A stretch of DNA of 64,000 nt from Holothuria scabra. Its lineage: Eukaryota; Echinodermata; Holothuroidea; Aspidochirotida; Holothuriidae. The notes below the pieces were generated by a model. It was not told the origin of the DNA. It saw only the letters and a list, made by a program, of their open reading frames with translations, and did not search any database. The DNA is taken from NCBI GenBank assembly GCA_037179385.1, contig CM074188.1:27669318-27733317 (forward strand), read 5' to 3'. The position numbers and the translations under genes are program-made. Positions 22,341 to 35,400 of this stretch are shown piece by piece (the first letter of the stretch is position 1; each line of letters opens with the position of its first letter).

Positions 22341-24714
22341 GTAGCAAACAGGAACACGAGTCTTTGGATAACTGTAAGTAGGTTTAAATATTTTTTGTAC
22401 CCAGTTCCTTAGCATTACCTGTAATTTAGGTCACCATCCGCCCCCACAATTGGGTACCCCTCCCCCACAGAATCATCAAATTGTAATAGGACAATATTGT
22501 TGGTTATGTTATATTGATGTTTCCCCCTTTTATTCCGCGACTGGTGTTCGAATTAGATGGTTACACTATAGCATACTTCATAGGATTGTCTCTACAAATT
22601 ACTACCTTTTATAACAGAAGCAGTTAATTCCGCACTTTTCACTTCTTGCTACAATGAAACTGGGACAATTCAATTGTATTGTTTTTAATTTTTTACAGCG
22701 TCTTTGATTATTTTGTGTATAGTTGGCGCTTTATAAGTCTGTTTGTAATGATAATCTTTCATGTTTCATATTTTCGCGTTCAATAACTTGTGAAACATTG
22801 CATTTTAGTTATTTATTTATATGATTGCTTTCTAGTTATGAAGTGGATTGTCAAGGGAAAATAAACTTTAAATGAGTAAAAAAGGTTATGTATATAGATG
22901 ACCTGTAGTAAAGAGACGAGACAGTAGCGGTAGAAATCAAACTAAACGAGCTACTTAGGACCCAGGAGAAACGTATCAAAAGATTTAATGTCAAGGTATG
23001 GAAACGAACATTTAAAGGGGAAATGCCGTCACCGATCCCAACTATTGTAGTAGTAGGCTATCCTGTTTCATGATTGACTCTTTGGAGTCATGTGATTACT
23101 TTTTCTCCTCAAAAGGAAAATCGAACATTACCAGAACATTAAAAGAAACTTGTAGAATACGAAGTAAATGACGGTGGAGTATGGTGACGTAGTTTATAGT
23201 TTTGTTCATACATTCTTAGTTAATTTGTGTAAATGACTCGTCTTATTCCTTTTTGAGTTTATTAGAGTACAATATATTCTTACATGCATTAAAACTGGTC
23301 GAGCCGTGTTAGTTTTCGTATTGGCGAATGATGTGCGCATAATCCGTGCCAACCTCTGACGTCGAGGTGTAGGAAGACCAAATGAAAACACGCCATCGGC
23401 AGAAGGTACTCTGACTAGTGGAACTCGCGCAGAATACTGCATCACGCGCGTGTAGTATCCGATTGGTTGCATTTGTGGTAACTTGTGACAGTAAGCGCTT
23501 TTCTCCAAACAAAACAGAACTTTAATGCTCTGCAAATGATATCAAATAGACCTAATGTAAATAATTCAGACCTTGAAGTCCTTAGCGACCACGAAAGTTG
23601 GAGCCTGCGTAATTCGTGAATATTAGAAAATCACGGCGGGTAGCTAAACAACTCAACAATTTAGGTCAAATTTTCTTTCCAATGGTCAGTTTAGGTTGGA
23701 AAAACGCCCATAAAAAGCCTTTTGGATAAAAAACCCTTATTGCAACCCTACTAGGGAATAACTTCATCGCATCACATCAATTAGGTCTGTACAAATCCTT
23801 TGATGAATTTGTCAAGATTACTTCAAAGATAAATCCCATCATCCACTGCAGATCCTAAGGGTAAACTCATTTAAAAATTATTATTTTTTGAAAGCAACAA
23901 TGCTCTTTTGAGATGGGGTTTTCTTTCTGTCTTATGCAGATGTTTTTGTTTCAAATTTTTACCTCACTGTCCTAAGAAAAGCCGAAATTTCCCTTTTTAA
24001 ATAAATATTTGAAAATACGGAGCTCACTTGTGTTGCAGATAATTTTGGATCCTGGGTGCCCTGCAAGAAAATTGGAAGTGTTTGAGGATTATTGAAAAAT
24101 CTGCCCTTCCAATTAGACAATCCGAAAATATACAGCAACTGAACATCGTTGTTGTTAAATATTGTTATGTTAGCCCTCCAGAATGAGGCTGTCCGACGAA
24201 ATCCAGAAAAGTTTCAGGAAGGAAATTTTACCTCCTTTGTAGACACATATTTAAAGTCAAAAGCTGATTTTGGAGAAGATGTGTGATTTATGAAAGTAAA
24301 TTAAAGAAAAAAAACAGCACCCTAGTTGACTATTGAAACTTCACGATCTAGCACTGTCACACAAGGGAAATATCGGAATATTTCTTTTTCCAGAGCTCGG
24401 GGCGGAATAATTGCTCCTTGAGGTCTAAGACACTTTTAAGATTAAAAAACGGGAAGAGTTTAATACAGTACATTGAAGTTTTAGTTTCTTTTCACAATTT
24501 GTCCATACAGCGCTCAATAATAATGCATCGACTAGGAATAGTAAAATGAGAGAATGACGAATCAAATAATTGCAACATTTCAGGTTACGACAATATTGTA
24601 GTTTTGCTTGTTTATTCCAGAAAAATTGGCCAGTTTTATTCACCACACTATAAACAATTATGCAAAATGTTAAACAGTTAATCAATAACTCAAATTAATT
24701 ATTGATGCACGGTG
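22341..24714. other. Intergenic, no gene seen
   Basis: 2.4 kb with no recognisable coding. A stretch at 23013-23110 ('tttaaaggggaaatgccg' and 'tatcctgtttcatgattgac') matches the element at 36358-36617, so it holds a partial copy of that family. Confidence 0.5.
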
Positions 24715-24719
24715 TATAA

Positions 24720-25023
24720 CAGTGCCGTCGGAAGGTATTTTCGATGGGGGGGGGGGGGGGGGCTGACTCGGGCTGACTATCTAAGCGGAGCGCCACCATC
24801 GGTTGGCGCGGAGCGTACAGAAAATTTTGAAAAATCCCAACCCCTCAGACAGCTGGAAATGAATTTCCTGGGCTTGTTAATAGTATCCAAGCAGTCCTTA
24901 TTTTGACCTTTCGTTGTAATAAAATGCTCACTTCCAAAAAAAAAAAAAAAAAAAAAAAATATATATGGCAAAATTATTGGGGGGCTGCAGCCCCCAGCCC
25001 CCCCCCCGCTTCCGACGGCCCTG
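24720..25023. mobile_element. Poly-G element with CCGTCGGAAG inverted ends
   Basis: It starts CAGTGCCGTCGGAAGG with a G16 run shortly after and ends CTTCCGACGGCCCTG. TATAA flanks both ends (24715-24719 and 25024-25028). The interior has an A-run at 24937-24959 and 'gcggagcgccaccatcggtt', which recurs at about 26899 and 27098. It is non-autonomous; the superfamily is uncertain. Confidence 0.82.
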
Positions 25024-25028
25024 TATAA

Positions 25029-26500
25029 TGATAAGAAATTTATTGTGAGCGTTTGAATCGTCACGTTCCGTTCGCAAGATATAAGCAACTGCAGGAGTAA
25101 CCATTTTTCACCAGACGTCAACTTGAAGCAAACAGGTTAACCGGTATATCATGGTTTCGTATTGTTAACTAATGTTTTGTATTTCTATTCACCATTGGTA
25201 GAAAAATGTGTCACCTTCCAATTCCAAAATCTCGAAAACAGTATATGGGAAATGTATGAAATATTTACAAGAAGATTGGAATGTGTTCCTCTTTATCGTA
25301 TTAAACATAAATGTGGCATGAACTATTCATTCAGTAGCCTCTTTTCCGACACATTAACGTCACCGTCCATCATATGTAGACCACAAGAATCTTACGAAAT
25401 GATTTTTAGATTTTTAATAAAGGTTGCAACCTAGAAATATTATTTGTGGGAAATGAAAACCCACCAGAAAATTCCAGTTGAGTAACTGGAAATTGGTTAC
25501 TGGATCCATATGGTTCCATTTGGAGCGGGCTTCAACTGGTTCCAAATGTTTCCAGTTGAAACCAGTCAACCGATTTTCAGTTGCTTGACTGAAATTTTCT
25601 CCTGGGATGGGCCTGATACAGAGACTATCGATTGGAAAGAAACTTTGTAGTCTATATTTAGAAATATTCGGTCTCCTATTGTGACCAAAGGATCTGCTCA
25701 CGATTTAAGCCTAGAAGGTCACTCAATGGTCATATGTAGCTAGAACAAATAGACATTAGTGGGACTCGAAAGAAGAATAATTGGCGTACTTCCATTCACC
25801 AGTTGTTGACCACAGTTCAAAACTATTGAATTTACAGTATTTTTAGCTTATGAAGCTCAACATATTCTGCTGAAGAGTTTCAGTCTTTAAGGTAAAACTC
25901 TTTTATATTTAAGCCCCGGTCACACCTTGCGATATGGCACCTTTAGAAATAACGAGTAGCCAATCATCGTTTAAGAATCTTAAGTCTATGTAGTAGACGG
26001 TCACCCTACAATTATAGTGACGGTAACATGCCTGTGAGCACTTAAAAAGTTTGTTTTGGTATGCTGATAACCTTACATAAGGCATACGGCGACAAAACCC
26101 CGGGACTATAAGACTACATGAATTTTCAACATAATCGTTTCTTTCAGAAACAATTGTGGGGGCGATTACAGCCCGGCCAGCTCCAAACCACCAATTGAAA
26201 ACCCGGAGGTATATAGTATCCCAGCTTGAAACCCAGACTGCCAGAGGTCTCCTATCATTGTAAAAAATAAGGTAGATTTACAGAACAAAAAGTTAAGCAA
26301 TAAATATATATATCGAAGAAATCATCCCTAAATATCTCTTTATTTTTGTTCTGTAAATTTACAACGATTTTGAGCCCCTTTTTTTTACAGTGTGCGTAGC
26401 CTACGCAGTTGTTTCTGAAACCAAACTACGTGCAAGCTACAGTCGACTCGATAAGAAGTTCAACGTTCAAATTTATGTTCAAGTATTGTTAAGGTTCACG
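25029..26500. other. Intergenic, no feature seen
   Basis: The sequence around 25480-25580 has several inverted and direct copies of 'ccagttgaaaccagt'-like words, a small imperfect palindrome. No coding signal. Confidence 0.45.
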
Positions 26501-26580
26501 TTTGGTTTCCCTGTAGTCGCCTCTTACGACAGGCGGGAAATACCGTGGGCGTATTCTACTACCCCAGCCCACAGGGGCTA
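26501..26580 (+). repeat. Conserved 80-bp repeat module, copy 2
   Basis: 'gtcgcctcttacgacaggcg', then 'ggaaataccgtgggcgtatt' and 'ctactaccccagcccacagg', match 8201-8281. The flanks do not match. Confidence 0.6.
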
Positions 26581-26814
26581 CAGTCGGAAGCCTGTACAAA
26601 GGTATATGGAGAAGTTTTCGGTCTTGGACAACGCGTGTCAATTGGTGAATAAAAGTTGTGTATTTTGAAGGGAGTGCTTCGATGGCAAATGTCAGAATGT
26701 ATTAAGCATTATGAAGAGCAATTTGAATGACAACCACAATAAAAACGGCTTTTAGTAACTTATTAAACATCACGGAATTCTGACTATATCCGGTATTTAC
26801 AATTAGGACAGGCA

Positions 26815-27739
26815 GGGGCGTAGCCAGGATTTTCTTGTGGGGGGGGGGGGGGCAAAGTCGACTCATCGTCCCCAATCTTGACCGACAGGACTATCTAAGC
26901 GGAGCGCCACCATCGGTTTGCGCGGAGCGTACAAGAAAAATTTTGGTTTTAGAAACCCCTCAGATGGCAGGAAACGGCACTTCCCGGGTGTTTTATGCTG
27001 CATGTTCCCAACCTGGAAATGGATCTCATTTCTGAAATTTCTCAATTAATGCAAAAAAAAGAACAATCTATAAAAAATGTCAATACATGTTTCTAAGCGG
27101 AGCTCTACCATCGATTGGTGCGGAGCGAACCAGGAAATTTTTGGTTTTACAAACCCCTCAGGTGGCCGGAAACGGCACTTCCCGAGTGTTCAGAGCAAGA
27201 ATATGTTCAGCCCAACTTTGAAATCCTCCCCGCTTCTTAATTGGAGCACTTGACAAATATTGAGAGGCTGCACATACCTTTAGCCCCCACTTTTTCATTT
27301 TTCATCGCCGCCACTGGGTGTGGCATTTTCTTGAGGGAGCGAAGCGCCCAAGTGAGGAGCCCAGCGTCCGAACGGGGAGAGGGTGTGGTTCTCCCACTCC
27401 TACCTCAAGGAGATGTTGCAATTTTACATCAAAATTGAGCGATCTGGTGAACACCTTAGCTGGAATTTTTGGACATTTTCAATCTTGTATCAATGTTTTC
27501 CTTATTCCCTCGAGAGTTAGTGTGTGCCTGTAAGAGGGTTACTGTACGAGTCAATGGGGCCCTAAGAAATTGTGTTGCACTGAAACACTGAAACAGCTAC
27601 TCATAAGACTTACATTGGCTAAACCAGCGGAATTGACATTTACCTTGAAAAACGCCAAAACTCCATTTAAATAAAAAAAATAATAAAAAAAATAGGTCTG
27701 GGCGGGAGTAAGTGCGAACCCCCTGGCTACGGGCCTGTC
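26815..27739. mobile_element. Composite poly-G transposon remains
   Basis: The left end CAGGGGCGTAGCCAGG with a G15 run at 26838-26852 and a possible right end CCCCTGGCTACGGGCCTG (27719-27736) form inverted ends, but no target duplication is visible. The interior repeats 'taagcggagc.c.accatcg' at 26895 and 27095 and an 'aaacccctcaggtgg' block. It shares interior sequence with 24720-25023, so it is probably a longer or tandemly joined relative. Confidence 0.55.
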
Positions 27740-29529
27740 TTCGTGGGTGTCCCCCTCCCCTTTTGGAATTTTTTGCTGTCTCGAAGAGCTTAGATGCAAC
27801 ATGGTGCTATATTTTGTTCTTTTTATACTAGATTCTAGTGTTCTCCACAGGGGGGGTTTAGAGGGGCGACACGCTCTCCTAGTGAAATTGGCCGCCCCTC
27901 CAAAATAGTTGCCGCTCTCCAAAAAATGCAGCTTCTATCTTTAGTTCATTGCTTCATTACACATATACAAGTCATAACTGGAAAATGTGTCTTCCCTCCA
28001 GGCTTGGCGCCAGGATTTGCCCGACGAAGGGCCACTCTCCGAACGGGGGAGGGGTAGGGTGGGTAGCGACCCCAAGCCCCGACAGCCAGGATGCCGTCGA
28101 TGAGTTGGTGAGGGAGATTTGAAGAGAACCTGTGCACTATACCTGCCACTGCGAGTCATATACGACATAAAATTTTTATATGCTAGAGGAAGATATTTCC
28201 GCACTGATTTAACCGTGGAAAAGCGGGCGAAATTTTTTGGGGTTAGCCTACACTAAAAAGAATCTGTACTTATTTAAAGCTTATATAGATCAATTGTCAC
28301 GGCCTTTCATTCTATCGGGCACAACTTATATTGTACTTCCCTCTTCGAGTCCGTACCGCACGACTGACACAAGAGATCACACCTCCCTGGTTTAGCGAAA
28401 TGAGATGACATTCCCGACATGTTCATTAATCCATTTATTCTACATATTAATTTACTTGAAAAGATGGGAAGGGTTTGTAATTTATAAGCTCCAGGTAACG
28501 GAACTGAGGAAGAGTGTGAAAAGCATTCTGAACATTTTTTAATCGCAGAAATAACTCTTTTGAAAGCCAAAATAATTAAACCGACCATGGGAAGGCGACA
28601 GATTATTCCCGACAGGGGGCGGGCCATGTCAGCGACCACAAGTTCCGACGGCCCCTATGTCGAGGGGGTGGTGAGAAGGGGATATGAAGGAGCCTAACTA
28701 TCCCATGTTATTGAACCCCTTGTCACATTTTGCACAATATCACTTAATATTTTAAAAGCCGAGTTGCGCACTGATAGTGTTCTGTTGAGTCTGAATCGTG
28801 AAATTGCAAAGCGCGCGAAGCGGGCGAAAATTTTTGGTAGACTTACAAAAATAACATAGCCTGTGTAATCATTAAAAACAAAAAAGAATAAATAGAAACT
28901 GTGGGGGTTGTAGACCGTATCGGGGATAACATACATTGCGTCGAAAACACCTGGAATACCCGATAAAATAACCAAACTATGCTCCGTCTGTCCGTGAGTC
29001 GCTCACCAACTGACCTATCGCATGACACACTCAAGAGAACAGCAAGTAGGCTTTGTGATTTGGGATGAAATTTAAGACCTCTAAATAACCTGTGTACTCT
29101 GCCTCCCTGTTTCTTGGTAAGGTTGACAGGACTTACACTCTCTAGATATGTGGAATGGAAGTATTAAAAAACTGGAGTGAATAATCTAAAGGCGCGTAGC
29201 GCGCCGAAAATTTGGGGTTCTTATTCGGGAAATTGTCCCTTAAGAGCAAAAACAGGTAAACCATCGGGGACACTAGCCGCCGTCGGGGACTGCATACTTT
29301 ATCGTAACGACTAAGAGCTTCCTCCCCCCTCGAAAAACTGTAAAAAAAAAATGCCCCGGATTCCCTCCCTCCTCTTGCCGTTTATATTTTTTTATATTTT
29401 TTTAATTTTTTTTTTTGCTCTCCTTCATTTTATCAACATCGCCCATCGCGTCCCCAAAATTTCTGTGGGGTGGGGGGGCACTCTGCCCCCTGCCCCCCCC
29501 CCCCCCGCTGGCTACGCTAGTGAGGACAG
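27740..29529. other. Decayed transposon remains, no gene
   Basis: Three blocks carry an 'agcgggcgaaaatttt'-type word (about 28220, 28812 and 29192) next to C-rich 'cccctc' stretches, and a G/C-rich inverted fragment at 29465-29525 ends in 'gctggctacgctagtgagg'. These are typical leavings of the same poly-G element families. No coding frame has family resemblance. Confidence 0.5.
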
Positions 29530-30017
29530 GTAAGTGACCAAAGTAAGCCACCAGTGGATGGTTTACCTCGTTAATTTTTGTCATCAATCTATTCAGAAGA
29601 CCCATTGCCGAGAAGGGTACCGAAGGGGGACGAGACAGCTTTCAAGCGAGACATACTTCTTGGGGAGGGGTCAGATCAAAACAGCCTTCAGGGGGAGAAT
29701 AGTTATACTAGATAATTACAAGCCAAAAGCGGCTCTTCAAATTTCTGAAACCGAACTGCTTCAGAAAGCCCCTAAAGTGGGCTTTAAAATGTTTAATTTA
29801 TTCATACATTATCCCATTGTAGAACTCGTTGCTGCTATTTCGCGGAATATTTAAATAGCGCCACGGTTAACCTTTGACGTCACAACGGTTAAACATTGAC
29901 CTCCACACTATTTCAACGTGTGTCGATGGCAATCTGGCAAATAGAAACTCTCTTCAACTATGGGAACCTTTCATTGTGCAAAAATGGTTAACCGTTTCAG
30001 TTTCGTGAAATCTTTAA

Positions 30018-30241
30018 AGGCCCAGTGCTCCTTATCCACTCACAATTTCAGTTTATTGCTTCATGGTGAGTATAGAAAAGTTCTAAGTGTATAACCAAAA
30101 CACTCTCAGTACAGTCCATGCTGTGTAATGCAAGCTTTGGCAATCTGCATTGTTTGAATTAACAGTCAATCAAAAAGCTGGGCAAATGGAGTTTCTGTAC
30201 CCCCCACATGAAGTGCAGTTTGGGGTGAGAGGATTGACCCT
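30018..30241 (+). mobile_element. M1 element, internally shortened
   Basis: TTAA (30014-30017) precedes AGGCCCAGTGCTCC; the right end is 'gtttggggtgagaggattga' then CCCT, followed by TTAG. The M1 segment with 'cctcccacaa' is missing. Confidence 0.8.
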
Positions 30242-30941
30242 TTAGGTAAATTGTCATGTTTATTACCCCCAAATGCCTGCATTTAATTTCGTCTTTAATC
30301 AGATTGTAGTTTGAATCATCATTCAATGTTTGTTTATTTGAAAAAAAGAGAAAATTTTGTAGTTAACCGTTTGGTGTATCGTGAAATATATTACCCACCC
30401 CCTTACGAAAAGTAAGATGGCCAGATTTCTTTGATTTCTCCATAACAGTGTATTGAATTTTGGGAAGAAAATGAAATTGCTCCCCAGCCAGAGTACTTAT
30501 CCCCTCCTCCCCTCCCTCGTATGAGCTACTTGAGGAAGAAATTTTTATTCGAGCACCTCACCGCTAATCTTACAAGCCAGTAGGCCTATACCGGTCGGTC
30601 AAATTCAACCGCTACTACTTTCCGTGACTTAAAAAATAAAATGGCAACTTGCTCGTTGTAAAGCACTTGAAACTATAATTAGGAAATTCCTATACCTTTG
30701 AACGGGCTTCCGACAATCCTCCACATAACTAAATGGGACAAATCCCGCTCCCCGTATCAATGTTGAAGTTTCAGGACGCCATGCAACGCTTCCTCCGCAA
30801 CATTGAAAAGGGGATTGGTGGGATGCATGGTGATCTCTTCATTGCTTAGCTTGTTTGCTTTGTCCCATCATTTTGTAGAGGGTTGTAGCCAGCCCATATA
30901 AGCCTAACGTATCACAAGTCGCCTTTCCCGTACTCAGAATA
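30242..30941. other. Intergenic, no feature seen
   Basis: No coding signal or recognised repeat. Confidence 0.45.
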
Positions 30942-31280
30942 CACTCTAAAATCAAATGAGTGAACTATTAGTCACTCTTTTATAGAGTGAAAGTGTGAAT
31001 GCACTCTATTGGAGTGTAAATTCACTGCAAGAATGGTAAAATTCACTCCAGAAGAGTGACAGTCGCCCCAAAAGAGTGAAAATGATCTTTTTCACGCGTA
31101 TCTACAATGGTCACTCTTCTTAAAGAGTGATCACTGTAGGCACTCCTTTAAGCGCGAAACCTCATTCATTAGAGTGAATTTCATTCTTTTTGAAGTGAAT
31201 TTTTAGAACGGTTTGCTTAGAGAAATTATCCCTCTTCACTCTATCAGAGAGTGACTAGATTCAATGTTTAGATTTTACAA
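30942..31280. mobile_element. Palindromic 'TCACTC' element, copy 1
   Basis: Starts CACTCTAAAATCAAATGAGT after TA. The interior is a series of TCACTC/GAGTGA blocks arranged as an imperfect giant palindrome. The right end is degenerate ('tgtttagattttac'). It is the same family as 34680-35038 and 40189-40438, and lies just downstream of the dispanin gene. Confidence 0.8.
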
Positions 31281-32146
31281 TGCACGGCTTAATTTTTTTC
31301 ACTAGCTGTTTGCTCATACATAATGCGTCCTTTCCCCTGAAATAAAACATTCCTTTTTGTATCACATATACAACAACGTTCCCTTCTTCGTTATATGTAT
31401 ACAGTGCCGGCATAATACGTTGCTTTCTATCAACGGCGAACGGTCGTCGCTGATTGTTTGATCAGGTATATTCGCTGACCAAAAAATTTGAACGATATCG
31501 TAACTACAACATGAGAACTACAGTAGTCTATTTCTATACTCAAATCGTTATCGTATGATAATCTTTGTCGTTCCTAAGCAAGACTTTGCCAAGTCTTTCA
31601 CCGCGATATCATTCCCTGACTATTGTTTTTAACGTTTCATCCAATCCAGTAAATGCTCAGATTTAGCAACTGCCTGTTCTAGAGAATACGCACTAACTCT
31701 GGGCTATGTCAGTGCACGGAAGTACTACCTCGGAGGTACTACTTCTATGCATGGTCTGTGTAGTCACGTATTACCCTGTACCATATGTCCGCCAGAAACA
31801 CAAAACTGATGAGGGAGAACACATATTCACGGAAGAGCAATGAATGCAGGTCTTTTAAAGAGGGAGTGAAATTCGTTTTGGTAAATATATTTTCCAAATA
31901 TGGACTCTGTAGAGTTTATTGCTTAGACTCTGTAAAGTCTATTGCTTGGTCTGACATGGGGCTTTACACAAACAGCTATATCTCTCTGAGGGTCACCATG
32001 TTAGTTTTGAAGTTTTAGAAAGACAAACAAAATAATTGGAACAAATTATATCTCAAACATTTGAAGATAAGATATATCTTTAGTAAAGTTAGTGGAATTA
32101 TCTACAGGTACAATGTAAAAAGAATGACATTGTTTTATTAATTGTT
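31281..32146. other. 3' flank of the dispanin gene
   Basis: No other feature seen. A plus-strand frame at 31785-32018 has no family resemblance. Confidence 0.45.
32134..32139 (-). terminator. Possible polyadenylation signal of the dispanin gene
   Basis: AATAAA on the minus strand, 8 nt after the stop codon. Such hexamers are common in AT-rich DNA, so this is only a candidate. Confidence 0.35.
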
Positions 32147-32407
32147 TTAACCCCAATTCCAATGACTGTTAAGATCAAAATCACTGTTAACAATGTCGGT
32201 ATCAAAAACATTTTCGTCAAACGTGTCATGGTAGTTGACAGTGTAAGCCACAGCTGCGGCTGTCGTAGCATAGGACACAATAATGATAATTATGACAGCA
32301 ACATACGAAACAATGCCACAGACGAGGGTTCCAATGGACCAGTTCCTGGCTTCCCGTGACGTCCGCCGTGCCGACACATAATCGCCTCGCTCATTTAGGA
32401 TTCGTGT
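32147..32407 (-). CDS. Dispanin gene, exon 5 (second half of CD225 and tail)
   Basis: Acceptor CTTTGTTCATAG before ACACGAATCC, with a good pyrimidine tract. Codes for GDYVSARRTSREARNWSIG, the transmembrane segment and the acidic tail, and ends with TAA at 32147. Confidence 0.92.
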   Translation of the reverse strand, partial: TRILNERGDYVSARRTSREARNWSIGTLVCGIVSYVAVIIIIIVSYATTAAAVAYTVNYHDTFDENVFDTDIVNSDFDLNSHWNWG

Positions 32408-35400
32408 CTATGAACAAAGAAAGATAAATTGCCGCTGAAACGTGTAAAATAAAACCTACGTTTACCTAAACCATCAAAAAATTTTGTTCTCCTAAGAGCA
32501 TTTAGCATTCCATTGTATTCAGTCAGTACTTACGATATAAACACATTTATTCAGGCCTTAATGATTTTGACGAACAGATTTCCCATCTCACTTGCTACTT
32601 CCTCTCAGTTGGTTACTCCCTCCCATTACTGAGAGACAGATTAAAAGAGTCAGAAAATTGAAGTCGTTCAGAGCTCTTCGAATATGGAATCAAATTCCTC
32701 AGCTCCAGCATTCCTTTGGCTACGAGGCATCACCTTACTATTAAATAGTTAATAGGTATGCTTACAAAAAAAATCGAATTCTTGAAGAAATTTAATTCCG
32801 TTATCAATCATCACTCACAACCAGCCTCCCCTGCTAGCCTTTCACCAACCCCCTATTATTTGAACAAACAGACAGACACGTTCCTTCCTTATTCTAGGCT
32901 TTCTCAAGGAAAGCAAACTTGTCCCTTATTTTTTCTTTTCTAGGTGACACTATGTAACACATTCTTGTTATTGTGTCGTAAAAATTACATCTAATTAAAC
33001 TAATTAGCTTCGACAACGCTCCCCAGTCTGAAAGTGTTGCTTATCTCTTTTCATCCTCTGTTAGACACCGGGCGAATCGCAGTATTGGTGGGGCAACACT
33101 TGTTGTAAGGAACCAAGATGCCAAATTTGCTCCCACATTACTAGTTTTGATCCCAAAAGTTTCCCTTCCAGTGGCGTACTCCGGGACGTTAATGGGCCAT
33201 GACCCCCCAAGGATGCTATTTGTTGGTTTTTTAGATTCTAAAAATACGAAATTAAGAAAAGCAAGTGTAACTTTGTTTGTGGCACTAGGGACACCTAATT
33301 TCTCAGAAATTTTAAAAGGGGAGGGATTTTCTACCCACGGCCCCCTCGTTGATGTCAGTTTTCTTTTAGCTCCAAAAAATGCACATTTTGTAACACTCCA
33401 AATTTTCTACAAAATATAGCACACATAGCACCCGATTGCATGTAAGGACACCAAATTTTTCAAAAATTACCAAAGGGAAGAGGGACCACTTCCCCTTAGA
33501 CCCCTCCCCAGGCCAGCGATTCACCAGCATACTGCACATGACTTCCTTCAGAGAAACACTGCGTACGCCACAGTTTCCTTCCTATTAGTACTTGACCCGT
33601 TCACCCCTGGTCTCACATGTGATTCCAGCAATGTAGGCGTAGTTAACATGTCTTATTGTAATATCTGCCATGTGGGTAATTACGTGTGAGAAACACATAC
33701 CGCTTTCCTTTTAATATTTAATAATCATGATAATAGTTAAGACATAAGTTGCATGGTATTCCAGTGGCAGCCTGGCAGAAAATGTTAATATTAACAAACA
33801 TTTACTTGCCAACTTAATTTTTCTTGTAGAGTTAATTTCCTTATTCGCCATTATGTTAACGTAAAGAAAATCGATTGGATTTTTAAGATTAATTCCTTTG
33901 TTCAAGGCGTGAACGAAGACTAAGGACTTTTATTATACCTTCTTATCAAATTTGTAAAGTCTGACTGACCTAATGACCTGGGTCTTCAAACTTTCCTAAC
34001 TGACTCCAAGTTGGGAAAGTTAAACATAATATACATCAATAGCTTGTAAAGCTCTCTAGGAAGTATTGTTACCGTTCATTTTACTGTACACCTTGATTTA
34101 TTTATGTTTTCTTTTATCCTATGAGTTCTTTTAGGTCTTCTGTAGTTCTTCAATGCTACGATGGATCCAGTCCATTTCGAATGTTTTTACACTTTACTAT
34201 TTTACTGCTGTTACTACACTTTTCGACAGCCACTCTCATTTTACCTGTTTGCCATTTTAGTAGTTGTCAAGGACGGCAGGTGGAGCGAAATATTCAAATT
34301 TATTTTACAAGTACATCCCATTTTCTCAAGCATGATTTATACTCTGTATGATTTCCTCTTATTTACTAGAATACACGTGGACCATTTTCAATTGAATATA
34401 GCAATTAAACACTTATTTTGCTCCCGCTTTATAAAACATTTAAATTGTAAATATGTTTAGCGATGAAAACACTAAATATGCAGCAGTTAAAGCGTAAATT
34501 AAAAGCGAAATGTTTAGGAATTTGAGAAGTATAGTATCTAAATGTCTTTACAAAGTGAAAAAAGTTTAGAAAAAGTATTTAAGAATGTATACAAATTTAC
34601 GTTAGACCCCATAGTATAGTTTGGTCCCCACACAGTGTGGACTCCTATTCCATACTCCCTGCTTCGTTTCGGGAGTTTACACTCTAAAATCAAAAGAGTT
34701 AACTGAGTCACTCTTTGATAGAGTGATAAGTGTGAATTCACTCCATTAGAGTAATAATTCACTCCAAGAAGATTGAAGTTTACTCCAAAAAGAGTGAAAT
34801 TCCCTTAAAACGAGCGACGTTTCACTCTTGATGGAGTGCCCACAGTGATCACTCTTAGAGAAAGAGTGATCATTGCAGGCACTCGTGGAAGAGTGAATTT
34901 CACTCTGCCTCTAGTGAATTTCACTCTTTTTGGAGTAAGTTTCACTCCTCTTGGAGTGATTTATCAATCTAATGGAGTGAATTTACACTTTTCACTCTAT
35001 CAAAGAGTGACCAAGTTCACTCTTTTGATTTAAGAGTTTATGAACAAGATTTATAGTAGATAACATGGGGAAAAACTCGTTTAACTGATTTACATTCCAA
35101 GCCTTGTAGATAGCAACTATGCCGGACGGCCAAAAACAGCAGGCGGTCACCAATATGGCATGCACTAAGTAATCGTTGACCGGGTATTGAGCTTCCCTAA
35201 CAACCATCTGTTGCACTGGAATCTGAAACAAGGATAAAATGCTTTAATAATAATAACGTGGCGTCCATAAATTGAAATTTACTTTAAAGGCCAAATTCTC
35301 TCACCCCACACAGTATCAATTCTTCTATCTTCTAACTAAAGCCCCTCCCACAATTAACTGAAATTCATCCTCATCCAGACACAATCTCAGTTTATTGCTT

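Noticed and set aside
30942..31280. Regularly spaced TCACTC blocks suggesting a CRISPR-like array
   Set aside because: Blocks are in both orientations, form one palindrome, have no constant spacer length and recur as a dispersed TA-flanked element in a eukaryotic context.
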